A stretch of DNA of 21,241 bases. Source: M3007 sp046160345 (GTDB lineage: Bacteria > Bacteroidota > Bacteroidia > Chitinophagales > Saprospiraceae). Shown in pieces: positions 7,927 to 16,166 of this stretch (within the stretch, counting starts at the first letter, position 1; every line of letters begins with the position of its first letter). A program made the position numbers and the translations under genes. Where the stretch lies: NCBI GenBank assembly GCA_046160345.1, contig JBJXGO010000319.1, positions 1-21,241 of the forward strand, written 5' to 3'. The notes below the pieces were generated by a model. That model was not told the DNA's origin, made no database searches, and worked only from the letters and a program-made list of their open reading frames with translations.

Positions 7927-7957
7927 GTGGTCGTTAATGCGATAAATACTATTCCAC

Positions 7958-10504
7958 ATGCGCCCCATATTTTGGATACTCCTTTTTGTATTACCTACCA
8001 TATCCTCCACCACCGTTTTTTCCCAAAAAACAATCTATACCCTTGTAAAAGGTAAGGTAACAGATGCCGAAACCAAGGAGGGCCTGGCATTTGTGAGCGT
8101 GGCAGCACCCGGCTTTGCGGCGGGTACCAGAACGGACGAAAACGGGTTTTACCTGCTCCGGACAGACCAAAAAATAACCAAGGTCCAGTTCAATTACGTA
8201 GGCTACGTGAGCCAGCTGGTGTCCGTAAGAACAGGTGAACAGCAAACGGTAGATATTGTGTTGGCGCCCACGGCCACCCAACTTTCAGAGGTGACGGTAA
8301 GGCCCAAAAAATACCAACGGAAAAACAATCCGGCTGTAGAACTCATCGAGCTGGTTATCGCCCATCGCGACCAGAATCATATTGCCGACTTGAGGAGTTA
8401 TCAGGACGAACAATATGAAAAGATCTTTCTGGGCCTTAGCAACATCAAGGAGAAATTGAAAAAAAGAAAGTTGTTGCGCCCTATGCGTTTTGTGTTCGAA
8501 AATGTGGACACGAGCAAACTTGGAGGCCTTGCGGTGACTCCGATATTTATGCAGGAAAACGTGATGGATTTTTATAGCCGATCCAATCCAGACCAGTGGA
8601 AAAAGTACATAAAAGCCACAAAATCAGTACGTTTTGGTGAAATGGTGGATGATGATGGCCTTAACAAAGGCTTGCAATACCTGTATCAGGATGTGGACAT
8701 TTACGATAATTATGTGGAGATGCTTTCTGATCAGTTTATGAGTCCGATTGCAAAAAATGCACCGCTGTTTTATCGGTATTATGCCGCAGACACCATACAG
8801 GAGGGCGGCAAAAAAATAATCAGGCTTGAATTTTATCCAAAAAACAAATTGGACATGATGCTCCAGGGGGATTTATACATTGCCCTGGACAGCTCCTACG
8901 CCGTAACCCGAATCAACTTTTCAATCAACCCCAATATTAACCTTAACTGGGTAAAGGAACTGGTGGTCGAACAAGATTTCCACCTGCTTCCATCGGGGAA
9001 ATGGGTGCTTTCTTCTGAAGATTACCGGATGCATTTTTCCTTGACCGATAAAAGTGTGGGCATAGTTGCTCAGCGATTGGTGACACACCGCAACCCACTG
9101 ATCAACCCAATCCTTCCTGATACTGTACTGGGGGGGGCTGTTTCCGAAATTATTACCCTGCCTACCGCCGCCAATGTTCAGGACAATGACTTTTGGGAAG
9201 CAGCTCGACCAGCCCCGCTCAACGCTGCCGAGACTGCTACTTATTCAAAATTGGACAGTCTGCGCAAAACCCGTTTTTACAAGATAGGAACCAGGGTCTG
9301 GTATGTATTGTTTGCTGCCTATGCTGATGTGGGAAAATTTCAGCTGGGCCCAGTGAGTACATTTTATGCATTCAATGAAGTAGAAGGCGATCGCCTGCGC
9401 TTCGGCGGTCGAACCAGCCCAAAAATGAGCAAGCGCTGGCGTCTGGAGAGCTGGGCCGGTTATGGGTTCCGCGACCAGCGTTGGAAATACAATGTTGGAG
9501 GGGTTTATGGATTGAAGGGTAAGGAGTTCAACAAATTTCCCAAAGAAATGGTGAGAGCCAGTTATCTGCATGATGTGCTGTTGCCGATCCAAAACTTTCA
9601 GGCAAATCAGGAAGCCAATTTTGGCAACTCCATTGTGCGTGGCACGAACGACAAGTTTTTTTACTACGACCGAGTAGTAGCCCTTTACGAACGCGAATTT
9701 CAAAACCATTTTTCTTGCCAAATTGGAGCCGAAAACCGCCAATTCAGACCTGCAGGGGCACTTTTGTTTGAACCTGCGGAAGGAGGCCCGGCTGTGCAAG
9801 ATCCTGTGAAGGCTTCCTCGGCCTTTGTTCAGATGCGGTATTCTCCAGGCGAAACATTTTATCAAGGTGGCACTACCCGCTCTATTATTGATTTCAATTA
9901 CACCCTTGCCCTGCGATATTCCAAAGGTTTCAAAGGCGTGGCCGGGGGTCAATATGATTACAATGAAGTGGTAGCAAGCTTTAAGAAATTCAGCAATTTG
10001 CCTCCATTTGGCTACAACAAACTCTATGTTGAAGCCGGAGGGCTGTTTGGCAAGGTCCCCTTCCCCTTACTAACTCTCCATCGAGGCAATCAGACCTTTT
10101 TTACGCAGACATATTCGTACAACATGATGAATTTCATGGAGTTTGTAAGCGACCGATACGCCACTGTGATGGTGGAGCATTATTTCATGGGCTTTTTCTT
10201 CAACAAGATCCCTTTGCTCCGCAGGCTCAAATGGCGTGAAGCGTGTTCATTAAAAGTGCTTTACGGGCAAGTATCGGCACAAAACCAGCCAAGCGAAAAT
10301 TCCGGATTGTATAAATTTCCGGCTTCTCTGGATGGCACGCCCATTTCCTACACACTGGAAAAAAAGCCCTATGTAGAAGCCAGTGTGGGCATCACCAACA
10401 TTTTAAAGGTATTGCGGGTAGATCTTTATCGGAGGTTCAATTATCTGGAACACCCGGGAGCAGTGAAGTATGGGGTAAAGGTGGGAGTTTGGGTTGAGTT
10501 TTAG
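7958..10504 (+). CDS. Outer-membrane protein: carboxypeptidase-regulatory domain + DUF5686
   Basis: An 848-aa exported protein. A signal peptide (residues 1-23, ending VFSQ) precedes a carboxypeptidase-like regulatory beta-sandwich (about 30-115: VKGKVTDAETKEGLAFVSV, TRTDENGFYLL, FNYVGYVSQ). Then come a conserved TQLSEVTVRPKK linker and the long DUF5686 region, which I expect to end in an outer-membrane beta-barrel. The last residues, GVKVGVWVEF, end in an aromatic, as in barrel proteins that are BAM substrates. The family is widespread in Bacteroidota; its function is not established, though the domain pairing is shared with TonB-dependent receptor relatives. There is no TonB plug domain, so it is not a SusC transporter. 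Its TAG stop overlaps the stop codon of tex on the opposite strand. Confidence 0.85.
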   Translation: MRPIFWILLFVLPTISSTTVFSQKTIYTLVKGKVTDAETKEGLAFVSVAAPGFAAGTRTDENGFYLLRTDQKITKVQFNYVGYVSQLVSVRTGEQQTVDIVLAPTATQLSEVTVRPKKYQRKNNPAVELIELVIAHRDQNHIADLRSYQDEQYEKIFLGLSNIKEKLKKRKLLRPMRFVFENVDTSKLGGLAVTPIFMQENVMDFYSRSNPDQWKKYIKATKSVRFGEMVDDDGLNKGLQYLYQDVDIYDNYVEMLSDQFMSPIAKNAPLFYRYYAADTIQEGGKKIIRLEFYPKNKLDMMLQGDLYIALDSSYAVTRINFSINPNINLNWVKELVVEQDFHLLPSGKWVLSSEDYRMHFSLTDKSVGIVAQRLVTHRNPLINPILPDTVLGGAVSEIITLPTAANVQDNDFWEAARPAPLNAAETATYSKLDSLRKTRFYKIGTRVWYVLFAAYADVGKFQLGPVSTFYAFNEVEGDRLRFGGRTSPKMSKRWRLESWAGYGFRDQRWKYNVGGVYGLKGKEFNKFPKEMVRASYLHDVLLPIQNFQANQEANFGNSIVRGTNDKFFYYDRVVALYEREFQNHFSCQIGAENRQFRPAGALLFEPAEGGPAVQDPVKASSAFVQMRYSPGETFYQGGTTRSIIDFNYTLALRYSKGFKGVAGGQYDYNEVVASFKKFSNLPPFGYNKLYVEAGGLFGKVPFPLLTLHRGNQTFFTQTYSYNMMNFMEFVSDRYATVMVEHYFMGFFFNKIPLLRRLKWREACSLKVLYGQVSAQNQPSENSGLYKFPASLDGTPISYTLEKKPYVEASVGITNILKVLRVDLYRRFNYLEHPGAVKYGVKVGVWVEF

Positions 10505-12609
10505 AGGTTTTTCATACTCAAGGCCACCCTTTTCCGTCCATAATCCACTTCCACCACCCGCACCATCACCTGCTGGCCTAGCGAAACCACTTCCATCGGG
10601 TCGCGCACAAACTTGTCGGACAACTGCGAGACATGGACCAAACCGCTGTCTTTTACGCCGATGTCCACGAACGCGCCGAAGTTGGTGATGTTCGTCACGA
10701 TGCCGGGAAGGATCATGCCTGCATGCAAGTCGTCGAGGGAGTGCACGTTGGCGAACTCAAAAGATTTGGCGGCACCGCGCGGGTCGAGACCGGGCTTTTC
10801 GATCTCTTTGAGGATGTCTTTGAGCGTGGGCAGGCCCACATCGCCGCGCACATATTTCTTCAGGTCAATACTGGCGCGTTTTTCTTTATCCTGCACCAGA
10901 TCAATGACTTTGCAGCCCAGATCGGCGGCCATTTCTTCAACGAGCGCGTAGCGTTCCGGGTGAACAGCCGTGTTGTCGAGCGGGTTTTTGGCTTCCCGGA
11001 TGCGTAAGAACCCGGCACACTGCTCAAAGGCTTTGTCGCCAAGCCGCGGTACTTTTTTCAGGTCGGAACGCTTGGTAAAAGCGCCGTTTTCGGTTCTGAA
11101 TTCCACGATGTTTTTGGCCAGTACCGGGCCAAGTCCAGAGACGTAGGTCAGCAAGTGTTTGCTTGCTGTATTGAGGTTGATACCCACCGCGTTCACGCAA
11201 CTTTCAACCGTTCGATCGAGTCCGTCCTTGAGCTGGGTTTGGTTTACATCGTGCTGATATTGACCCACTCCGATGCTTTTGGGGTCAATTTTAACCAATT
11301 CTGCCAAGGGGTCCATGAGCCTTCGACCAATACTGACAGCGCCGCGAACGGTCAGGTCCTCTTTGGGGAATTCCTCCCGTGCCACTTCACTGGCGGAATA
11401 AATAGAGGCGCCCGCTTCGTTGACCTGAAAGATCTCGACGGGTGTTCTGAAGTTGATCTTTCGCAAAAAATCCATGGTTTCTCTCCCAGCCGTGCCATTG
11501 CCCACCGAAATGGCTTCTATGGCGTGCTTTTCTACCAAATTTTCAAGATCTGCCTGTGCCTCGAACGGATTGTGCAGGAAAATAGCCGTGTATTTGAGTA
11601 AATTCCCACTGGCATCCAGACAAACCACTTTGCAGCCTGTACGGAATCCGGGGTCAATGCCCATCACCCTTTTTTCGCCAAGCGGAGCGGAAAGCAATAG
11701 TTGGCGTAAGTTTTCAGCAAAGACCCGGATGGCTTCCGTATCCGCTTTTTCTTTGCTTGTACCTCGAAACTCTGTTTCGATGGAGGGCGCGAGCAACCTT
11801 TTATAACTGTCTTTCACTGCTTGGCGCACCTCATTGGCGGCCTCGCCGTAGCCTGAGACGAATATTTTATCCAGATCATTCACAGCCGCTTCTTCCTCTG
11901 GCGCGATACCTACCCGCAGGAAACCTTCTTCCTCACCCCGGCGCATGGCAAGCAGGCGGTGGCTGGGGCATTTGGCCAGCGGCTCGCTCCAGTCAAAGTA
12001 ATCACGGTATTTCGCGCCTTCTTCTTCCTTTCCTTTTACCAAACGGGAGGCGATTTCAGCACCTCGTGCAAAGTGTCGGCGTATTTTATCGCGGGCCTTC
12101 AAATCCTCGCTCACCCATTCGGCGATAATGTCGCGGGCGCCCTGGAGGGCATCTTCCACAGTGGGCACCAGATCGGTAATGAACCGTTTTGCAAGGGCAG
12201 CGATGCCGCTGTTATCTGTTTGAGAGAAAATACGTTTTGCCAGCGGCTCCAGCCCTTTTTCAATGGCTATGCTGGCGCGGGTCTTGCGTTTGGGACGATA
12301 AGGCAGATACAAATCCTCCAACTCGGTCATCGTGACCGCCTGTTCGATGGCGCGGCGGAGTTCGGGCGTGAGTTTTCCCTGCTCCTCAATGCTTTGAAGG
12401 ATGACCTCGCGGCGTTTGTCAAGATCCATCATCTTTTTCCAGGCATCCTGAATATCAGCAATTTGTACCTCGTCGAGTTCACCCGTGGCCTCCTTGCGGT
12501 ATCGGGCTATGAATGGAATTGTGGCACCACCTTCGAGCAATTCAATGACGGCTTCGACTTTTCGGGCAGGTATGTTGGTCAGGGGGGCAATACGGGCAGC
12601 GTAGGACAT
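10501..12609 (-). CDS. tex: Tex-type S1 RNA-binding transcription accessory protein
   Basis: A 702-aa cytosolic nucleic-acid-binding protein of the Tex family. The N-terminal Tex helical domain includes GATIPFIARYRKEATGELDE (28-47) and ELEDLYLPYRPKRKTRA (96-112). A YqgF/RNase H-like domain begins at VMGIDPGFRTGCKV (315-328). The helix-hairpin-helix region includes LNTASKHLLTYVSGLGPVLA, and a C-terminal S1 domain (about 631-702) includes GIVTNITNFGAFVDIGVKDS. Domain order is complete; length is slightly below the roughly 770 aa of E. coli Tex. Family members bind RNA/DNA and act in transcription or ribosome-related processes; the exact role here is unknown. The start at ATG 12609 matches the conserved N-terminus. 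Three 7-bp repeats lie directly upstream. It converges on the DUF5686 gene with a 4-bp overlap. Confidence 0.94.
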   Translation of the reverse strand: MSYAARIAPLTNIPARKVEAVIELLEGGATIPFIARYRKEATGELDEVQIADIQDAWKKMMDLDKRREVILQSIEEQGKLTPELRRAIEQAVTMTELEDLYLPYRPKRKTRASIAIEKGLEPLAKRIFSQTDNSGIAALAKRFITDLVPTVEDALQGARDIIAEWVSEDLKARDKIRRHFARGAEIASRLVKGKEEEGAKYRDYFDWSEPLAKCPSHRLLAMRRGEEEGFLRVGIAPEEEAAVNDLDKIFVSGYGEAANEVRQAVKDSYKRLLAPSIETEFRGTSKEKADTEAIRVFAENLRQLLLSAPLGEKRVMGIDPGFRTGCKVVCLDASGNLLKYTAIFLHNPFEAQADLENLVEKHAIEAISVGNGTAGRETMDFLRKINFRTPVEIFQVNEAGASIYSASEVAREEFPKEDLTVRGAVSIGRRLMDPLAELVKIDPKSIGVGQYQHDVNQTQLKDGLDRTVESCVNAVGINLNTASKHLLTYVSGLGPVLAKNIVEFRTENGAFTKRSDLKKVPRLGDKAFEQCAGFLRIREAKNPLDNTAVHPERYALVEEMAADLGCKVIDLVQDKEKRASIDLKKYVRGDVGLPTLKDILKEIEKPGLDPRGAAKSFEFANVHSLDDLHAGMILPGIVTNITNFGAFVDIGVKDSGLVHVSQLSDKFVRDPMEVVSLGQQVMVRVVEVDYGRKRVALSMKNL

Positions 12610-12615
12610 GCTTTC

Positions 12616-12639
12616 AACTATGAACTATGAACTATGAAC
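12616..12639. repeat. Tandem repeat, 3 x AACTATG plus partial copy
   Basis: AACTATG occurs three times head to tail (12616-12622, 12623-12629, 12630-12636), followed by AAC. It lies 6 bp upstream of the tex start codon, inside its expected 5' leader or promoter. Tandem units like this can gain or lose copies by slippage, which would change the spacing between upstream elements and the start codon. Confidence 0.85.
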
Positions 12640-12749
12640 GAGGAACAACAGAAATGTTAAGTTGCTTGACAATTTTGGGGATGGTTCATGAAAATCAGAC
12701 GCAAAATTCCCTTTTCAAGCGGAAATATGGTCTAACTGTGGTGAAAAAG

Positions 12750-12758
12750 TTATCCACA
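12750..12758 (+). promoter_or_regulatory. Perfect DnaA-box sequence
   Basis: TTATCCACA, the consensus DnaA-binding 9-mer. A partly overlapping inverted motif, TGTGGTGAA (12737-12745, two mismatches to the box on the other strand), sits just before it. No cluster of further boxes, AT-rich unwinding element or replication gene is visible, so this is not evidence of an origin by itself. Confidence 0.4.
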
Positions 12759-12861
12759 AGATTGGTTTCAAGGCGTACTTTAAAACAAAGGTTTTCCCGG
12801 CAAATGCCCTGCCTTTTAAAAACATGCGAGTATTCCAAAAGGCTCACTGTAACTTTGAGCC

Positions 12862-12960
12862 TGCAATACTACTGGACATTTTTGTTTTGCTCCAAGACCT
12901 ATAAGGTTTCAAAAAAACCTTATAGGTCTCGAGTTTAAATATGTCCAGCAGTATGTTGCA
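12862..12960. repeat. 99-bp palindromic dispersed element
   Basis: The ends are TGCAA (12862-12866) and TTGCA (12956-12960). The arms share ACTGGACAT-type sequence (12871-12879 against 12941-12949, one mismatch). The centre is a perfect 15-bp stem (12895-12909 with 12915-12929) with loop CAAAA. The left half matches 131-174 at 41 of 44 bases in inverted orientation. There is no coding capacity, so if mobile it would depend on a transposase supplied elsewhere. Confidence 0.8.
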
Positions 12961-12984
12961 CATCATTACATCGTGCCAGCTTTG
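12956..12984 (+). promoter_or_regulatory. Bacteroidota-type promoter for the Asp-box gene
   Basis: TTG at 12956-12958, an 18-bp spacer, then CAGCTTTG at 12977-12984, one mismatch from TAnnTTTG. The spacing fits the TTG / TAnnTTTG promoter of Bacteroidota, and ATG 12998 follows 13 bp later, so the leader would be very short. The TTG lies within the terminal bases of the palindromic element. Confidence 0.5.
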
Positions 12985-12997
12985 AATTTAAAACATA

Positions 12998-15900
12998 ATG
13001 ATTAAAAACGCACTTTCAATCCTTTTTCTGATCATTTTGACGCTTTCGCTTCAGGCGCAAGCAAAAAAAGAGCCTTCACCCGCCGACCTGAACCAATATT
13101 TCAAACCCCTGAAATTTAGAAACATCGGCCCCTTCCGGGGTGGCCGGTCGGTGGCGGCTTCTGGGGTGTTCGGAGACAAATCCACCTATTATATGGGCAC
13201 TACCGGCGGTGGCCTCTGGAAAACGGACGACATGGGGATTCATTGGTCAAACATCTCCGATGGGTTCTTCAAAACAGGCTCCGTTGGGGCTGTAACGGTT
13301 TCAGAGAGCCACCCCAATACGGTCTATGTCGGCATGGGCGAGCACGCCATCCGGGGCGTGATGACCCATCACGGAGACGGCGTTTACAAATCTACCGATG
13401 CGGGCAAAACCTGGAAAAATATCGGGCTTGAAAACAGTCAGCATATAGCCCGTATCGTTGTGCATCCCAAGGACCCAAACACGGTATTCGTGGCCGCACA
13501 GGGCGCCTTGTACAGCAAATCTGAACAGCGGGGCATTTTCAAATCCTCGGACGGCGGCGTCAGCTGGAAAAAAGTACTTTATGTGGATGACAAAACGGGT
13601 TGTGCCGAATTGTCCATGGACATGAACAATCCCAACATTTTGTACGCCGCTATGTGGGAACATGGCCGGCTGCCCTGGAAGGTGATCAGTGGTGGCCCGG
13701 GAAGCGGTTTGTACAAATCCACAGATGGTGGAGAAAACTGGGAAAGACTTCAGGAAGGCTTGCCCAAAGAAATGGGCAAAATGTCCATTGCTGTTTGTCG
13801 CTCCAATTCTGAAAAAGTGTATGCCCTGATTGAAAGCGATTCAGAAAAAGAAGCCGGCGGGCTGTTTGTATCTACTGATGCGGGTAAAAAATGGACTCGG
13901 GTGACCAATGACCACCGCCTGGTGCAGCGGGCCTGGTATTACATCGAGTTGTTTCCGGACCCGCAAAATGAAAACACGGTTTATGTATTGAGTGCACCTG
14001 CATTGCGCTCTAGCGATGGAGGCAAAACCTGGGAAACCCTGAGCGGTCAGCATGGTGATTATCACGACCTATGGATAAACCCGCAGGATTCCAAAAACCT
14101 GATACTAGCAGATGATGGAGGCGCTGCAATTACCTTCAATTACTGCAAATCCTGGAGTTCGCTGGACAATATGCCGACGGCTCAATTTTACCGGATCAAC
14201 GTTGACAATCAATTCCCGTATCGGATCTACGGTGGTCAGCAAGACAACTCATCCGTTTCCATTGCACATCGTGAATTTGGAAGTGGGAGTATCGGCACTT
14301 CGAGTTGGATGGCCTCTGCTGGTGGAGAAAGCGCTTTTCTGGCATTCGATCCTGATAATCCGCGGTATGTGTTGGGCGGAAGTTATCAAGGCACCATCGA
14401 AGTGCTCGACACAAAAGCCAAGGCCGGCACCAATATTATGGCTGCGCCTATTCAGTATTTGGGCCGCGATGCAAAAGACAACAAATACCGTTTTAACTGG
14501 AACGCTCCAATTATCTGGTCAAAACACGAGCCGAATACCTATTACCACGGCGCTCAGATGCTCCTGAAAACGACCGATATGGGCAAGACCTGGACGGAAG
14601 CCTCCCAGGATTTGACACGCAATGAAAAATCCAAACAAGGGAAAGGTGGCGGCCCCTACACCAATGAAGCTGTGGGCGCGGAGAATTACGGCACGCTCAG
14701 TTATGTCCTCGAATCTCCACAAGAAAAAGGCGTGATCTGGACTGGCAGCGATGATGGCCAGGTTTATCTTACCAAAGACAACGGCGCAAATTGGAAAAAC
14801 GTGACCCCTCCTGGCTTACAGGAATGCCTGATCAATGCAATAGAAGTTTCGCCGCACGACAAAGCAACAGTTTATATCGCCACCACCCGATACAAATTCA
14901 ACGATCATACGCCAGGGCTTTACAAAACCACGGATTATGGCAAAACCTGGACAAAAATCACCCGTGGTATTCCTGAAAATGCATTTACCCGGGTAGTTCG
15001 GGAAGACCAGTCCCGTAAAGATCTTTTGTTTGCCGGAACGGAAATCGGGCTTTTCATCTCCTGGAACGGCGGCAACGATTGGGAGCCTTTTCAGTTGAAC
15101 CTCCCTATTGCACCGATAACCGACCTTAGGATCCACAAAGGTGATCTGATCGTTGCGAGCTCTGGCCGCTCTTTCTGGATCCTGGACGATCTTGGCCTGC
15201 TTACGCAATACCAGAAGGATACGCCGGCCTTTGGTATTTATAAGCCGGAACCCGCTTATTTAGCCAATGGAAGCAGCGAACTGGACAAAACAGACCCCGA
15301 GTTCAAGGGCATGGGCAAGCTGGCAGGCGTTAATCCGGCCAACGGCATCGTGTTGTATTACCAATTGCCTGAAATAAAGCCGGGAGCGCTTGTAACAATT
15401 GAAATTAAGGACGCGGCTGGCAAGATGGTGCGTATGTTCAGTTCTCAAAAAGACAGCACCTTCAAAAGTTGGGAAGGAGGTCCATCCGAGGAACCGGCGC
15501 TGAGTACTGATAAGGGCCTGAACCGAATGGTTTGGAACATGAGGCACCACACGCTTCCAGGCATTCCGGATACCTATTTTGAAAACAGTTTCAATGGGCA
15601 CAAAGCTCCACCCGGAGTTTATTCGGTTTCGCTCAAGTGGTCGGACAAAACAGTTTCGACCAGCGCTGAAATTCTTGCCAATCCTTTATACCCGACTACT
15701 GCAGCGAGTTATGTTGAATACGACCGCGTGATGAGCGAGATGGAAGGCGAGCTGCGGCAAATGCACCTGATGGTGAACAATTTAAACGCCAAAAGGCTTC
15801 AGTTGGATGAGCTGATGACAGCACTTGGCGCTGATGCTTCTAACAAAGGTATCCTTGCTGAGGGGAATGCATTGTCGGCAAAAATGAAGGCTTGGGATGA

Positions 15901-16162
15901 GGATATGGTCCAACGGAAATCCAAGGCGTATGACGACGTGGAAAATTTCCCCAACAAGTTTTCTGCCAATTATTTTTTCCTGCTCAACCAAACTGAAAGT
16001 GACATTCCCCAGGTGAATCAACCTTCCTTAGACCTAAAAAAAGAGCTCGATGCCGAATGGGCTGTTTTGAAAAAACGCGGCACCGAGCTCCTGGAAAAAG
16101 ACATTCCTGCTTTGAATGCACAGTTGTGGAAACTGGGTATTGGGGGCATTTGGAAGCAGTGA
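12998..16162 (+). CDS. Secreted Asp-box (BNR) propeller protein, VPS10/sortilin-like
   Basis: A 1054-aa exported protein. A signal peptide (MIKNALSILFLIILTLSLQA, followed by QAKKE) leads into an array of Asp-box motifs of the form S-x-D-x-G-x-x-W: KSTDAGKTW (131-139), KSSDGGVSW (182-190), KSTDGGENW (240-248), VSTDAGKKW (291-299), RSSDGGKTW (337-345), KTTDMGKTW (524-532), LTKDNGANW (591-599) and KTTDYGKTW (643-651), with a degenerate ISWNGGNDW (687-695). These mark a large beta-propeller of the sortilin/VPS10 type, often labelled glycosyl hydrolase in Bacteroidota although catalysis is not shown. The C-terminal third has a beta-sandwich-like part and then a charged helical segment (about 900-1000). 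No T9SS sorting domain is visible, so the final location (periplasm or outside) is open. Its stop is 4 bp from the stop of the convergent lipoprotein gene. Confidence 0.85.
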   Translation: MIKNALSILFLIILTLSLQAQAKKEPSPADLNQYFKPLKFRNIGPFRGGRSVAASGVFGDKSTYYMGTTGGGLWKTDDMGIHWSNISDGFFKTGSVGAVTVSESHPNTVYVGMGEHAIRGVMTHHGDGVYKSTDAGKTWKNIGLENSQHIARIVVHPKDPNTVFVAAQGALYSKSEQRGIFKSSDGGVSWKKVLYVDDKTGCAELSMDMNNPNILYAAMWEHGRLPWKVISGGPGSGLYKSTDGGENWERLQEGLPKEMGKMSIAVCRSNSEKVYALIESDSEKEAGGLFVSTDAGKKWTRVTNDHRLVQRAWYYIELFPDPQNENTVYVLSAPALRSSDGGKTWETLSGQHGDYHDLWINPQDSKNLILADDGGAAITFNYCKSWSSLDNMPTAQFYRINVDNQFPYRIYGGQQDNSSVSIAHREFGSGSIGTSSWMASAGGESAFLAFDPDNPRYVLGGSYQGTIEVLDTKAKAGTNIMAAPIQYLGRDAKDNKYRFNWNAPIIWSKHEPNTYYHGAQMLLKTTDMGKTWTEASQDLTRNEKSKQGKGGGPYTNEAVGAENYGTLSYVLESPQEKGVIWTGSDDGQVYLTKDNGANWKNVTPPGLQECLINAIEVSPHDKATVYIATTRYKFNDHTPGLYKTTDYGKTWTKITRGIPENAFTRVVREDQSRKDLLFAGTEIGLFISWNGGNDWEPFQLNLPIAPITDLRIHKGDLIVASSGRSFWILDDLGLLTQYQKDTPAFGIYKPEPAYLANGSSELDKTDPEFKGMGKLAGVNPANGIVLYYQLPEIKPGALVTIEIKDAAGKMVRMFSSQKDSTFKSWEGGPSEEPALSTDKGLNRMVWNMRHHTLPGIPDTYFENSFNGHKAPPGVYSVSLKWSDKTVSTSAEILANPLYPTTAASYVEYDRVMSEMEGELRQMHLMVNNLNAKRLQLDELMTALGADASNKGILAEGNALSAKMKAWDEDMVQRKSKAYDDVENFPNKFSANYFFLLNQTESDIPQVNQPSLDLKKELDAEWAVLKKRGTELLEKDIPALNAQLWKLGIGGIWKQ

Positions 16163-16166
16163 TCCC

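Larger units (their letters stand above)
12610..12997. other. Structured 388-bp divergent intergenic region, tex / Asp-box gene
   Basis: An open stretch on the plus strand (12627-12938) gives an implausible, highly basic translation crossing repeats and is not accepted as a gene. In order the region holds: a 7-bp tandem repeat (12616-12636), a DnaA box (12750-12758), a 7-bp hairpin (12840-12846 with 12856-12862), the 99-bp palindromic element (12862-12960), and a promoter for the downstream gene (12956-12984). Confidence 0.7.

Noticed and set aside
9245..9952. 235-codon open frame on the minus strand
   Set aside because: Lies wholly antisense to the DUF5686 gene; the translation has no signal, domain or plausible composition, while the plus-strand frame is clearly a protein family.
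11959..12630. 223-codon open frame on the plus strand
   Set aside because: Antisense to the conserved N-terminal half of tex; no family resemblance.
12737..12758. Chromosome origin suggested by the DnaA box
   Set aside because: Only one perfect box, no cluster, no AT-rich unwinding region and no dnaA, dnaN or parAB genes nearby.
12627..12938. 103-codon open frame in the tex / Asp-box gap
   Set aside because: Starts inside the heptamer repeat, crosses the palindromic element and gives a basic, Ser/Lys/Arg-rich translation without structure; better explained by non-coding repeats.
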